NCBI RefSeq assembly: GCF_900176165.1
Contig: NZ_FWWU01000009.1
Span: forward strand, 383,501 to 447,500
Direction: 5' to 3'
Length of the DNA stretch: 64,000 nucleotides
Origin: Deinococcus hopiensis KR-140
GTDB lineage: Bacteria > Deinococcota > Deinococci > Deinococcales > Deinococcaceae
Shown one piece after another: positions 1 through 9,486 of the stretch (positions within the stretch are counted from its first letter, which is position 1; each line of letters starts with the position of its first letter). The position numbers and the translations under genes are program-made. The notes under the pieces were generated by a model. It was not told where the DNA came from, ran no database searches, and saw nothing but the letters and a program-made list of their open reading frames with translations.

Positions 1-453
1 CACACGCGGCACACTCAGCAGACCATGACGGACTGCCTGTTTTGCCGTCCTGACCTGGGGCCAGTACTGTCGGGGAGGGCCTGGAACGTTGTTCTCAACC
101 GCAACCAGAACCTCCTGGGAGGGCCGTGACGCCGGTGTTGGCGCGGCACAGGGAGCGGGGAGAGTGGACCTCCCCCGCGAGGAGTGGGAAAATCTGCACC
201 TTCAGCTGAGGCGCCACAGCGGTGCTTGCTCCCGAGCAATTCAACTCCGCCTTCTTGCAAAACCACGACCTGCAGGCTCTTCCGAGGTATGCGTCGGCCC
301 GGAGCTTTGCCGGGCGGGTGTTCGAGGACCTGGATGTCTCCTCACACCAGGCTGCTCTTTCGCCCGTGCGGCTCCTGACGGTGGAGCAGCAGGGCCGGCT
401 CGCCAAGCGCCTGAGGCGCGCCGAAGGAGAATGGGAGCCGCGGGAGGGCTCCC
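1..453. other. Stretch without a supported gene
   Basis: No gene is supported here. The only suggestive reading frame is on the + strand at 222-467 (GTG start, 81 codons), whose translation is charged and helix-like with pieces such as SFAGRVFEDL and VEQQGRLAKRLRR. It has a stop just upstream, no convincing ribosome site, and its end overlaps the 3' end of the NadM gene. It could be the tail of a decayed protein, but I cannot name a family. Confidence 0.3.
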
Positions 454-1521
454 TCAGCCCCGCATGAGGAAGTGCTCGATGATGGCGTGGTGGTCCTCGA
501 AAAACAGCTCGGGCCGGGCCAGGGCCTCGGACAGTGGCATCCAGAACGCCTCGGCGGCGTCGGCAGCCGCGCGCAGCACAGGCAGCTGGCCGATCCCGAG
601 GTCAAAGTGGTAGGCGTGCGTCACCGTGCGCCCGCGCTGGCTGCGGCTGGGGTAGTCGAACACCGCCTGCGTCCGGACCCGGGTGGCGAGGTCCAACGTT
701 TCGCTGAGGCCCGTTTCCTCGGTGGCGCGGCGGGCGGCGCAGGCGAGCAAGGTCTCGTCCGGTTGGAGGAAACCGCCGGGCATGGCGAGGCGTCCGCGTC
801 CGGGCAGCCCCGCACGGCGCACAACCAGCACGTGCCCGCTGCGGGTGACCACGGCGTCCGCCGTCACAAACACGGGCGGAAAGGGTGTGCCTGCCCACGC
901 CGCGCGGTACTCGCGCAGATAGTCGTACTCGGCGCGCAGCTCGGCGTACTCGGACGTGCTGTGAAACGCACCCAGAAAGGCGTGGACGGCGGGCGGCACC
1001 ATGCCCTGCACGTCGCCCAGTCGGTCTTCGAAAAAAGCCTTGCGGACGTCGGTGGCGTTCAGGGAACTGACCACGTGGGTGGGAATGAACTCCCAGGCGG
1101 GAAAGGAGCGCAGGTAGTAGCTGCTCTCGTCCTTCATGTGGCCGATCAGGGCCACGTCGCTGCTGCCCCGCGTGTGCTCGGCCACGCCGCCCTGCACTTC
1201 GGACAGCCACAGGCTCTCATTGTAGAAGTAGTCGCGCACATGCACGAACAGCACGCGGCTGCGCGCCACGCCAGCCTCAGCGAGCATCCCCGCGATCACA
1301 TCCTGACGCTCTTCCGCTGTGAAGGGATTTTTGGTGTTGCGCGCCGCCCGGGCTGAGCCGATCACCACGATCAGCTTCTGCACACTTTGCAGGGCTTCGA
1401 GCATCACCAGCAGGTGCGCTCCATGCGGCGGCTCGAAGCGGCCGATATACACCCCAAAGGTCCGCCGCCGGGTACGCGTGGGTGGAGGAGGGGCAAGCGC
1501 CAGGTCACGCGGCTGGGTCAT
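454..1521 (-). CDS. Bifunctional NMN adenylyltransferase / Nudix hydrolase
   Basis: Predicted two-domain cytoplasmic enzyme of NAD metabolism. The N-terminal half (about residues 20-180) is an archaeal/NadM-type nicotinamide mononucleotide adenylyltransferase: [15 protein letters not shown] carries the HxGH-type nucleotidyl-transfer motif and NPFTAEER follows. The C-terminal half (about 205-350) is a Nudix domain, of the kind that hydrolyses ADP-ribose in characterised fusions. The Nudix box runs from GGFLQPDE to ATEETGL, but the REUXEE position reads RRATEE, so the first glutamate of that motif is arginine and hydrolase activity may be altered. The length of 355 residues fits the fused family. 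The gene stands alone and is read toward the window start. Confidence 0.88.
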   Translation of the reverse strand: MTQPRDLALAPPPPTRTRRRTFGVYIGRFEPPHGAHLLVMLEALQSVQKLIVVIGSARAARNTKNPFTAEERQDVIAGMLAEAGVARSRVLFVHVRDYFYNESLWLSEVQGGVAEHTRGSSDVALIGHMKDESSYYLRSFPAWEFIPTHVVSSLNATDVRKAFFEDRLGDVQGMVPPAVHAFLGAFHSTSEYAELRAEYDYLREYRAAWAGTPFPPVFVTADAVVTRSGHVLVVRRAGLPGRGRLAMPGGFLQPDETLLACAARRATEETGLSETLDLATRVRTQAVFDYPSRSQRGRTVTHAYHFDLGIGQLPVLRAAADAAEAFWMPLSEALARPELFFEDHHAIIEHFLMRG

Positions 1522-1631
1522 TCCTCATGATTCATTCCTGGGTAGATTTGAAGGATGAGAAGATCAGGGTGCCGGTGGGTCCAAGGAAAAGACCTTTGAA
1601 GGCGGAGCTCAGGCGTGGAGAGACGGCAGCG

Positions 1632-2438
1632 TTACGCCCGCAGTTCCCCACCCTCGCGCATCTTCTCGGTCAGTTTGCCGGGCTCCAGCAGGCTGGCCTC
1701 CGCTCCGTAGCGCCGCTTGACCGCGCGCTGCACCAGGGCGATGGCAAGGCCAATGCCGATGAGGCCGATGGCCATGCTGGGCAAACGCATGATGGCGTTG
1801 ACCTGCGCGATTTGCTCGTTGAAGGTATCTGAGCCGAACTTGGCCGTGACCCGCTGGTAGTTCACGATGCTGTTCACCACGCCGCCGATCAGGTCAAGGG
1901 CGGCATAGACGACGGTTCCCAACACGAGGGCGCGGTGCACCGTGGGATCGCGCATGGCCTGCTGGGTCGCGGCCCGGTCCTCGGGCTTCTCGCCGATGCT
2001 GAAGGCGTCGAGCAGCACGCGCAGCAGGGGCACACTGGTGGCGGCGCTGATCAGAAACAGCAGGCCGGTGAGGTAAGACCGCGCGCTGTCCTTGACCGCA
2101 TACCAGAAGCCGTCCACGTACCAGAAGGCGAGCGCCCCGCTGAGAATCGCCCCCGCGCCGCCGAACAGGGCCACTGGGCTGAGGTTCCTGTTGACGAGGA
2201 TGTCCCACAGCACGTATACCACCGGCACAAACGCCGCGAGCAGGTACGCGCGGACGTTTCCTGCGGTGCCGCCTCCCAGCAACTCCGCCACGCTGATGCC
2301 GCTGCTCAGCATGTCCTTGCTGAGGATCAGGATGGGAACGGCGAGGGTGAATACGAGGTCCCAGACAGTTTTCGGCACGCGGGCACGGGACTTGGCCGGT
2401 GTGGGGGGCGAGGCTTGCGGGGCGGTCATGGAGCGCAT
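1632..2438 (-). CDS. Multi-pass membrane protein, VC0807-like
   Basis: A 268-residue integral membrane protein of unknown function. After a basic, proline-rich start (TPAKSRARVPK) there are several hydrophobic segments: VWDLVFTLAVPILILS, a segment near residues 65-85 (AYLLAAFVPVVYVLWD), one near 90-110, LTGLLFLISAATSVPLL, ALVLGTVVYAALDLIGGVV and a last one at MAIGLIGIGLAIALV. This overall pattern resembles the VC0807 family of uncharacterised inner-membrane proteins, but that is recognition by eye. A second possible start lies three codons inside (ATG at 2427-2429). It lies between the NadM gene and the chelatase-like gene on the same strand but with its own gap on both sides, so an operon is not evident. 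Confidence 0.65.
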   Translation of the reverse strand: MRSMTAPQASPPTPAKSRARVPKTVWDLVFTLAVPILILSKDMLSSGISVAELLGGGTAGNVRAYLLAAFVPVVYVLWDILVNRNLSPVALFGGAGAILSGALAFWYVDGFWYAVKDSARSYLTGLLFLISAATSVPLLRVLLDAFSIGEKPEDRAATQQAMRDPTVHRALVLGTVVYAALDLIGGVVNSIVNYQRVTAKFGSDTFNEQIAQVNAIMRLPSMAIGLIGIGLAIALVQRAVKRRYGAEASLLEPGKLTEKMREGGELRA

Positions 2439-2485
2439 TCTCTCACCCCAGGGTGAGGAGCGGGAAGGACACCCTCACTGCGCCT

Positions 2486-3898
2486 CTATCCGTGGTCGTG
2501 CCCGCCCTGGCTCCGCTTGCCGCTGACCTCCTCACGGGCCTCCGCAATGAAGTAGGTGCAGGCCTCGGGGCAGGGAATCGCGCCGGGCACGCGGGTGAAA
2601 AAGGTTCGCGGCAACTTTTCCCCGGCCCACAGGCGGGTCTTGAGACAGCGGCTGCACACGTCCTTCGCCACAGCCTCCACCTGCTCGGGCGTGGCGCGGC
2701 TGACTTTGGCGTAGATGCCGGTCTGACGGCGGGCGGTGGTGGGCCAGGGCGTGGCCCGCAGGCTGTGGCAGTGGTGGGCGTAGCCTTCCTCCACCACGGC
2801 GGGGTAAAGGTTATGCACGCCCTGGGGCAGGTCTGTCACCGACAGCACCGCCCGCCAGCCACGCGGCAGATTGCGGAAGGTGTGGACCGGACGGTGGCGT
2901 CCGCCCTCGTCCTGCCTGGTCAGGTCCCGCAGACCCTCTGGAGTGACGACGGTGGTGAGCGCATCGGAGGGGCGGCCCTCGTCAAGCGCGTGCCTGATCT
3001 CGTACAGGCTGCCGTGGGGCGTGATCAGCGCCTCGCCCAGGCGCACGCCCTCCTGCGCGAGGGCCATGAAGGCGTGCCAGGCCTCCGCGTGGGTGCGGTC
3101 CTCGTCGCCGCCGCGTTCCGACGCGCCTCTCGCCTCCTCGGCGAGGTGCAGCACCACCTCGGCCACGAGGGCGTGGGTGCCCACGGGTCGGGCGTAATAC
3201 ACGGTCTGGGAACCGGAAGGGTGGTCCTCAAACACCGTCACCTCACCCGTCAGGCCCATGTCCTCGGGAATGGTTTCCAACGTGTGCCAGCCTTCGGACG
3301 CGAAGAAGGGGACCACCACCACCCTCGGTGAGCGGACCACTTCCGGCCAGGTGCCTACCCTGGGGTCCTCGTCGAGAAAGAGGGCGTGCACTTCGGCAAA
3401 GTGGCCCGATTCGCGCAGGCGGTCCGCGTTCTGGTAGATCACGCGGTTGGAGTTCTCGTTGCGGGTGGTGCCGTGGCCCAGCACGATCAGGGCGGTGTCC
3501 CCCGGATTCAGGTCTGGCAGCGCCTCATGGGCGCGGGCCAGAATCACCTCCGACATGGAGGGATGCACGCCGTAGGGCAGCGTGTAGCGCACGGTGCGAC
3601 CTCCCAGCACGCGGGCGATGCCCTCTCCGGGCACGGGGCCCTGATGGCCCAGACCCAGTTCACGGGGAATCACAGTCTCAGTGAAGTAACCCTCGGAGAT
3701 GAACATGGGAATGACCGTCACATCGGTGCTGCGCGTGGTTTTCAGGACCTGGCGCAGGGAGGGTTCTTCCTTCCAGTAGCCCTCCACCACCTCGTCGTAG
3801 AGGCCGCGCTCCCGGATCAGCTCGGCGTAGCGGTAGACGGCTCCCGCCGACTCGCCGTTGAGGTGGGAACCGTGACCGATCAGCACGAGGGAACGCAT
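2486..3898 (-). CDS. CbiX/sirohydrochlorin chelatase-like protein, DR2241 type
   Basis: A 470-residue protein with two CbiX-like halves, matching the layout of D. radiodurans DR2241, whose structure shows a chelatase-like fold plus two extra domains. The first half opens with [13 protein letters not shown] and the second with [13 protein letters not shown]; both keep the His of the chelatase metal site. The C-terminal part contains CSRC (near residue 411) and later CPEAC, a cysteine spacing compatible with an Fe-S cluster. CbiX proteins insert Co or Fe into tetrapyrroles, but no other cobalamin or siroheme gene is nearby, so the substrate is unknown. TAGATT lies nine bases before the ATG. Confidence 0.82.
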   Translation of the reverse strand: MRSLVLIGHGSHLNGESAGAVYRYAELIRERGLYDEVVEGYWKEEPSLRQVLKTTRSTDVTVIPMFISEGYFTETVIPRELGLGHQGPVPGEGIARVLGGRTVRYTLPYGVHPSMSEVILARAHEALPDLNPGDTALIVLGHGTTRNENSNRVIYQNADRLRESGHFAEVHALFLDEDPRVGTWPEVVRSPRVVVVPFFASEGWHTLETIPEDMGLTGEVTVFEDHPSGSQTVYYARPVGTHALVAEVVLHLAEEARGASERGGDEDRTHAEAWHAFMALAQEGVRLGEALITPHGSLYEIRHALDEGRPSDALTTVVTPEGLRDLTRQDEGGRHRPVHTFRNLPRGWRAVLSVTDLPQGVHNLYPAVVEEGYAHHCHSLRATPWPTTARRQTGIYAKVSRATPEQVEAVAKDVCSRCLKTRLWAGEKLPRTFFTRVPGAIPCPEACTYFIAEAREEVSGKRSQGGHDHG

Positions 3899-4111
3899 AC
3901 GGGAGGCAATCTAGCAGCGCCCGCCGGCCCGGAATGTCCTTCCGCACGCCCTTGTGCCCGCCTTGGCCCCGCGTCCCGGCATAAATCCCGGTAAAGCGTG
4001 CCCTCACTCGCGCCGGGGGAGCGCTGCTTAAGGTAAGGCCGTTTCTGCGTTCAGCCCTGGACGGTCCCGCCGTGGGACGGTCAGCTGCTCCATTCCTCAG
4101 GAGGTACAAGG

Positions 4112-4537
4112 ATGTTTTTCGATCAGACCGAGCGTCACCAGCAGATGGCCAATATCGACCCCCGCGACGTGAACGGCGACGGCGTTGTCAGCCCGCAGGA
4201 AGCCGCCGCCTACGTCCGCGACTACCTGCAAAGCGCCTCGCCCCAGGAGCGCCAGCAGGTGCTGGGCGACTATTTCGGCCAGATGCCCCAAGACCAGCGC
4301 CAGCAGATGGGCGACGCCATCGTGAACAGCCCCGCCAACCCGGTCCAGAGCGTGCGCCACGACGATCCCAATGACCTTGCCAACGCTTACACCCAGGTGG
4401 CCCAGGCTCCTATGCAAGACGGCCGTAGCCCGCTGGAAGCCGCCTTTGCCCCCGGCGGCGCGCTGGGCAATCCCATGGTAAAGGCCGGGCTGGTGGGCCT
4501 GGCCGCCATGATCGGCAGCAAGATGCTCCGGCGGTAA
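4112..4537 (+). CDS. Small EF-hand-like protein, function unknown
   Basis: A 141-residue acidic, glutamine-rich protein that I do not recognise beyond one motif. Near residue 17 it has DPRDVNGDGVVSPQEA, which fits a single EF-hand calcium loop (D-x-N-x-D-G-x-x-x-x-x-E). The middle is rich in QMPQDQRQQ-type helix-forming sequence, and the C terminus is a short hydrophobic helix (MVKAGLVGLAAMIGSKML) ending in basic residues, which suggests association with a membrane. A strong ribosome site (aggaggt, nine bases before ATG) decides the start. It is a single-gene unit closed by an intrinsic terminator. A calcium-responsive envelope role is only a guess from the motif. Confidence 0.75.
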   Translation: MFFDQTERHQQMANIDPRDVNGDGVVSPQEAAAYVRDYLQSASPQERQQVLGDYFGQMPQDQRQQMGDAIVNSPANPVQSVRHDDPNDLANAYTQVAQAPMQDGRSPLEAAFAPGGALGNPMVKAGLVGLAAMIGSKMLRR

Positions 4538-4552
4538 ACGGTCGCGTTCGGT

Positions 4553-4586
4553 AGACCCTCGGCCCCTGTGGCGCGGGGGTCTTTTT
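4553..4586 (+). terminator. Intrinsic terminator of the EF-hand-like gene
   Basis: The hairpin arms agaccc and gggtct surround a GC-rich loop and are followed by five T residues. It lies 16 bases after the stop codon of the EF-hand-like gene. Confidence 0.75.
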
Positions 4587-4652
4587 AATCGGGGCGTGAA
4601 AAATGCGCTGTTGCTACAGGCCACACCCACGTCCCACACCCCCTTGACCCGG

Positions 4653-4658
4653 TACAAT
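4653..4658 (+). promoter_or_regulatory. Leaderless -10 element, TACAAT
   Basis: TACAAT ends seven bases before the ATG of the M20 peptidase gene, so transcription would begin at or next to the start codon. This is one instance of a layout repeated across the window. Confidence 0.6.
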
Positions 4659-4665
4659 CGCCCGA

Positions 4666-5751
4666 ATGCCCCTGACGTACCTCACGCGCATCGCGCAGAC
4701 GCCCGCACCCACCTTTGGGGAGGGCGAGCGGGCGTCGCTTGTCGCGCGGCTGTGGCAGGACCTGGGCTACGTGGTGACGCGCGACGAGGTGGGCAACGTC
4801 CTGACCCGCCTGACGCCACCAGGTACCGAGGGCCTGCCCGCGCTGCTGCTCGCCGCGCACCTCGACACCGTGTTCGCCCACGGCACCGACGTGACGGTGC
4901 GCGAGGACCGGGGCCGCCTTGTGGGGCCGGGGGTGGGTGACAACAGCGCCAGCCTCGCCGTCGTGACCGCTCTGCTGCGGGACCTGCGCGGCGCAGAAGG
5001 AATGCTGCGCCGCCCGCTGTGGGTGGCCGCCAACGTGGGCGAGGAGGGCCTGGGAGACCTACGCGGGGCCAAGCACCTCATCGCGCAGCACCGTTCACAA
5101 CTCGGGGCCTTTATCGCGGTGGACGGATACCTCGGCGTGGCCGTCACGCGGGCGGTGGGCGTGCGGCGCTACCGGGCCGTGTTCCTGGGGCCGGGCGGGC
5201 ACTCCTGGGGAGACCAGGGGCCCAGCGCCCTGCACGCCCTGGGCGAGGCCATCAGCGCCCTGTACGCCCTGCACCGCCCCACGACGCCGCGCACCACCCT
5301 GAACGTGGGGCTGGCCCACGGCGGCACCAGCGTGAACTCCATCGCCGGAAGCGCCGAACTGCTGCTGGACCTGCGCTCGCTGGACCCGGTGGCGCTGGCA
5401 GACCTGGACGCGCGGGCGCAAAACGCGCTGCACGTGGCTGCCCGCTCCACCGGCGTGTCGCTGCGGCTGGAGCGGGTGGGAGACCGGCCCGGCGGGGACC
5501 TGGGCGCCGAGCCCCTCCTCGCCCTGGCGCGCGAGGCTGCCCGGTTGGGCCGCACCGAGCTGCGCCTCGCGTCCAGCAGCACCGACGCCAACGCCGCCGC
5601 GCCCCACCGCCTGCCCGCCATCGCCCTCGGTGTGTACCGCGGCGGCAACGCCCACCGCGAGGACGAGTGGGTGCAGGCGAGCAGTCTGGGACCGGGCCTG
5701 CAATTTCTGCGGCAGATGGTGGAGCTGTACCAGCGGCGTCCGGTGGTGTAG
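4666..5751 (+). CDS. M20 family metallopeptidase (carboxypeptidase G2-like)
   Basis: A 361-residue zinc-dependent amidohydrolase or peptidase. Metal-site motifs are in order: LLAAHLDTVF (His, Asp near residue 67), VGPGVGDNSASL (second Asp), VGEEGLGDLRGA (the Glu pair), and HREDEW at the C terminus (final His). The dimerisation/lid domain lies between residues about 175 and 290, with GGHSWGDQGPS typical of the family. Such enzymes remove C-terminal residues from peptides or deacylate amino acids; the substrate cannot be read. There is no signal peptide. The gene stands alone, with a leaderless-type promoter and a shared bidirectional terminator after it. Confidence 0.85.
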   Translation: MPLTYLTRIAQTPAPTFGEGERASLVARLWQDLGYVVTRDEVGNVLTRLTPPGTEGLPALLLAAHLDTVFAHGTDVTVREDRGRLVGPGVGDNSASLAVVTALLRDLRGAEGMLRRPLWVAANVGEEGLGDLRGAKHLIAQHRSQLGAFIAVDGYLGVAVTRAVGVRRYRAVFLGPGGHSWGDQGPSALHALGEAISALYALHRPTTPRTTLNVGLAHGGTSVNSIAGSAELLLDLRSLDPVALADLDARAQNALHVAARSTGVSLRLERVGDRPGGDLGAEPLLALAREAARLGRTELRLASSSTDANAAAPHRLPAIALGVYRGGNAHREDEWVQASSLGPGLQFLRQMVELYQRRPVV

Positions 5752-5762
5752 GAAAGGCGGGC

Positions 5763-5806
5763 AAAAGGGACGGGGCAGCCTTTCTCAGCATGTCCCCGCC
5801 CCTTTT
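5763..5806. terminator. Bidirectional terminator between convergent genes
   Basis: Arms aaaagggacgggg and ccccgcccctttt pair with one mismatch. The A-rich left and T-rich right edges let it end both the M20 peptidase transcript and the csaB transcript coming from the other side. Confidence 0.7.
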
Positions 5807-5816
5807 GTGCCCGGCG

Positions 5817-6788
5817 CTATCGTCCCAGCGCCCGCGTAAAGCTCCGCTCTGCCCGAGCTTTCATCTCTGCTACGGCGTCCCAGTCGGGAGCTGTTCGGGC
5901 GAGGGCCTGGGCCGTGACCGCCTGCGCGCCAAAGGCTGTGGGGTGAGCCGGCGCCCCCGCGTCGTCGCAAAAGCCCTGCACCTTGGGGTCATAGGCCACG
6001 CCCGCAAAGGGCACGCCTGCCGCCGCCGCCAGGATCACTGCGTGGAGCCGTACACCGATCACAAAGCCGCTGGACGCGATGGCGTCGAGGGCCACCTGGG
6101 GATCGCGGGTGCCAAGCACTTCGTCTGCGCCAAGGCTCCGCGCGGCCCCATCGTCGTGGTCCGGCATGAAACTCAGGGCAGTCACGTGGCGGCCCTGAGA
6201 ACGGAGGGCTGCGGCCACGGACCTCAGGCCCTCGGTCGCGTCCGTCACGTCGCCGCGTGGGGCCAGGATCACCCGCCTCGGGTCCGGCGTCAGCCCAGGC
6301 GTAGGGGAGAGGAGCAGGGCCGGATCGCCGCCAAGTTCGCCCTCCAGCCCCAGGGCGCGCAGCGTCTCCAGGCTGCCCCGGTCCCGCACGATGACCGGCA
6401 CGCCCCGAAGGGCTGCCGCCACCCGCCGCCCACCTTCCGGCGAGAGGGGACCGATGCTCTGGTTGAAAACCACCACTCGCTTTCGCAGCAGTCGCGCGGC
6501 CCGGATCACGCCGAGGTAGTACGTCAGGTTGCGCGCGCTCGTCCGGTCTTGCAGCAACCCACCCCCGCCCGAGAGCACCACCCCGGAGCGGGCCAGCGCG
6601 GCGAGCAGGCCCAGCGGTTGCATCCGGGGCGCGCTCTCGCAGCCGTAGGTGCGGGCCGTCTCCTCCGGCGTGTTTGAGAGCAGCAGCGGCTCGGCTCCCC
6701 GGGCCTTGAGGGCGCGGCTGATCGCCAGGGCAATCGCCTCGTCGCCCGTGTTGCCGAAGCCGTAGTAACCGCTGACCGTCACCCTCAC
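5817..6788 (-). CDS. csaB: Polysaccharide pyruvyl transferase, CsaB-like
   Basis: A 323-residue transferase expected to add ketal-linked pyruvate to a cell-wall polysaccharide, the modification that SLH-domain surface proteins bind in Bacillus and Thermus. The start YYGFGNTGDEAI is the family signature, followed by VVLSGGGGLLQD and FNQSIGPLS. The C-terminal part GFVIGVRLHAVILAAAAGVP carries the conserved glycine/His region. The GTG start overlaps the stop of the DUF5693 gene by four bases (GTGA), so the two are translationally coupled. A reading frame extends upstream for about 1 kb but is a shadow of the DUF5693 gene. Deinococcus has an SLH-type S-layer, so anchoring of that layer is the likely purpose (inference). 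Confidence 0.88.
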   Translation of the reverse strand: MRVTVSGYYGFGNTGDEAIALAISRALKARGAEPLLLSNTPEETARTYGCESAPRMQPLGLLAALARSGVVLSGGGGLLQDRTSARNLTYYLGVIRAARLLRKRVVVFNQSIGPLSPEGGRRVAAALRGVPVIVRDRGSLETLRALGLEGELGGDPALLLSPTPGLTPDPRRVILAPRGDVTDATEGLRSVAAALRSQGRHVTALSFMPDHDDGAARSLGADEVLGTRDPQVALDAIASSGFVIGVRLHAVILAAAAGVPFAGVAYDPKVQGFCDDAGAPAHPTAFGAQAVTAQALARTAPDWDAVAEMKARAERSFTRALGR

Positions 6789-8692
6789 GCCTGGCCCTCT
6801 GACGCTCCGGCCACCGGGCGGCGGGCCCCGTATCCGGCCCAGAAGTTGAGCGCCCACTTCAGTGCAGGGGTCAGGACCAGCCCCACCAGCAGCCCGATCC
6901 CGAGGCCCAGAAAGCAGCGCTGGGCGCTGATCAGCAGCGGCGTGTGAAAGTGCGAGAAGGTGTTGAGGATGCTCGCCTGCCCCACCACACCGCCCAGCAC
7001 CATCATGGTGCTGAAGTAGCCGGGCAGCACGCCGCCCAGCCCGATGATGCCGAGGGGATGCCCGGCAAGTTCCTTGAAGCGCGGGCGGACGATGGTGTCC
7101 TGAAGTTGTTGCCGCACACTGGCCTCCGCGTCGCTGACGCCCAGGCCCGTCGCGTTGCCCCGCCGCAGGAAGACCAGCGCGAACACGCCCAGCGCGGCGG
7201 CCATCACGCCGATATCGCCCAGCCGCAGCGGCGTGTTGTACAGGTCGCGGGCCGTCTTGCGCACGTCCTGCCGGGGCAGGAAGCTCAGGCCCACGAGAAG
7301 GAGCGGCACCAGCAGCGTCAGGCCCACACCCTTGAAAGGCTCCAGCCCCAGCACGCTCTCGCGGTTGGCCCCCAGGGCCGAGACAAACAGCACGCCGATC
7401 AGCGACAGGCCCGTTGCCAGGAACCAGTCGGTGACCCGGGAGCGCCGCAGTACCAGTCCCAGCGCGGGAAAGGTGATCGCGGCGATCAGCGCGCCACCCT
7501 CGAAGGGGTGAAAGCCGTTGAGGCCAAGCGCGGCCAGTCCCGCCAGCACCGCCACCGCCAGTCCCAGCCGGGGCAGCGGGAAGCTCAGGCCCAGTAACAC
7601 GAGGGCGGCGAGCGGGCCCAGCAGGCTCAGGACGCGCAGGATGGCACTCGGCTCGAAGGGCGTGACCACCGGCATCCCCACCTTGACCCCGGACTTGGCA
7701 AGCAGTTCGGAGGTGCGCTTCAGGAATTCCTTCGTCTCGTACACCGTGGGAAAGGGGCGCAGGTACAGGATGCGCTGGCTGCGCTCGCGTGCGGCGAGGT
7801 TGAATTTGCTCGCCACCGCGTCTGGCCCCAGCCGGTTTTGCCACGAGGGGTTGAGTGCGAACATCCGCACCGCGCCGTGCGCCTTCACCAGCGTGTCCAG
7901 TTCTCGCTGCACCGAGCCCTCGATCACCGCAGGGAGGCGTCTTCCCAGCGCCGCGTCCACCTTCGCCAGCCGCTCGGGGGTGCGCGCGCCAATCACCTCG
8001 TCGCCGTTGAAGGCGATGAAGGGCACGTCGGGCCAGTCGGCGGCAGGCTCACGCAGCGCCTCATCGTCGTAGGGGCGGTAGACCAGCACCAGACCCTGCT
8101 TTTTCAGGCCCGCGATCAGCGCCTCGTCGGGCCCCGAGGGCAGGAAGTCGGGGTCTGTGGGCCAGCCCTGCCAGGTCTGTCCCCCGGCGGTGATGTTCTG
8201 TACGGGAATGGTGTAGCGCGCGGGCAGGCGGTCCGTGGCCCCAGGCTTGAGCGGGCGCAGGTAGATCCACTGCGGCTTGAACCCGGCTCCGGGATGCTCG
8301 GCGGCCAGGTCCGCGCCCCGGCGCTCGTAGATCTCGCCCCGCTGCACGAGGTTGCCGATCACGTCCTCGTACAGTGACACTCCGTTCACGCCCAGCGCCT
8401 TGTACTCGTCCAGCAACTGTTGCGGCGTCTTGCCCACCCGCTGCGCCTGCACGCCCATCGCCTGGTAGTCCATGACCAGCGAGACCGTTTTTTGCGCCTG
8501 CTCGAACTGCACGCGCTGCCACGCCAGCAGCAGCGCTGGAATCAGCGACAGCAGGATCACGCCCAGCAGGGGCCGCAAGAAGCGCGTGCGGGTGGGCGCG
8601 GGAACGGGCGGCGCGGAGGCGGGCAGGAGGGGGCCCGCCCGGTCTTGCAGGAGGGGTGGGCGGGTGGGGTTCGGCTCGGTCACGGAAGACAT
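6785..8692 (-). CDS. DUF5693 family membrane protein, csaB partner
   Basis: A 635-residue membrane protein. After a cytoplasmic proline-rich start there is one transmembrane segment (LLGVILLSLIPALLLAW), then an extracytoplasmic domain of about 270 residues (55-325), followed by roughly eight hydrophobic segments in the C-terminal half (for example LGPLAALVLLGLSF, LIGVLFVSALGA, VMAAALGVFALVFL). This domain order matches DUF5693 proteins, which lie next to csaB in several phyla. Its stop overlaps the csaB start. The function is not established; a role in presenting or moving the wall polysaccharide that CsaB pyruvylates is inferred from linkage only. Confidence 0.82.
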   Translation of the reverse strand: MSSVTEPNPTRPPLLQDRAGPLLPASAPPVPAPTRTRFLRPLLGVILLSLIPALLLAWQRVQFEQAQKTVSLVMDYQAMGVQAQRVGKTPQQLLDEYKALGVNGVSLYEDVIGNLVQRGEIYERRGADLAAEHPGAGFKPQWIYLRPLKPGATDRLPARYTIPVQNITAGGQTWQGWPTDPDFLPSGPDEALIAGLKKQGLVLVYRPYDDEALREPAADWPDVPFIAFNGDEVIGARTPERLAKVDAALGRRLPAVIEGSVQRELDTLVKAHGAVRMFALNPSWQNRLGPDAVASKFNLAARERSQRILYLRPFPTVYETKEFLKRTSELLAKSGVKVGMPVVTPFEPSAILRVLSLLGPLAALVLLGLSFPLPRLGLAVAVLAGLAALGLNGFHPFEGGALIAAITFPALGLVLRRSRVTDWFLATGLSLIGVLFVSALGANRESVLGLEPFKGVGLTLLVPLLLVGLSFLPRQDVRKTARDLYNTPLRLGDIGVMAAALGVFALVFLRRGNATGLGVSDAEASVRQQLQDTIVRPRFKELAGHPLGIIGLGGVLPGYFSTMMVLGGVVGQASILNTFSHFHTPLLISAQRCFLGLGIGLLVGLVLTPALKWALNFWAGYGARRPVAGASEGQA

Positions 8693-8810
8693 CCTAAGAG
8701 GCAGAGGAGAGGGGCGGGGGGAAGGAGGCCGGCAGGTGCCGCGCCCAGCGTGACGGCCTCCGGGCCCGGAAGTCGTCCCTCCAAAGGAGGAGGCGGGACG
8801 GGAGCCAAGG

Positions 8811-9446
<636 letters not shown>

Positions 9447-9486
9447 TCAGCGGTCAGCAGACCCCCCCAGTTCCCAAACACGCTGC

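Noticed and set aside
4644..4658. TTGACC and TACAAT as a -35/-10 pair upstream of the M20 peptidase
   Set aside because: The spacing is three bases, far below 16-18. TACAAT alone fits the leaderless layout.
5817..7844. A 675-codon frame running through csaB and into DUF5693
   Set aside because: Only the last 323 residues show pyruvyl-transferase motifs; the rest is antisense-like, low-complexity shadow of the DUF5693 gene. The GTG at 6788 with a four-base overlap explains the start.
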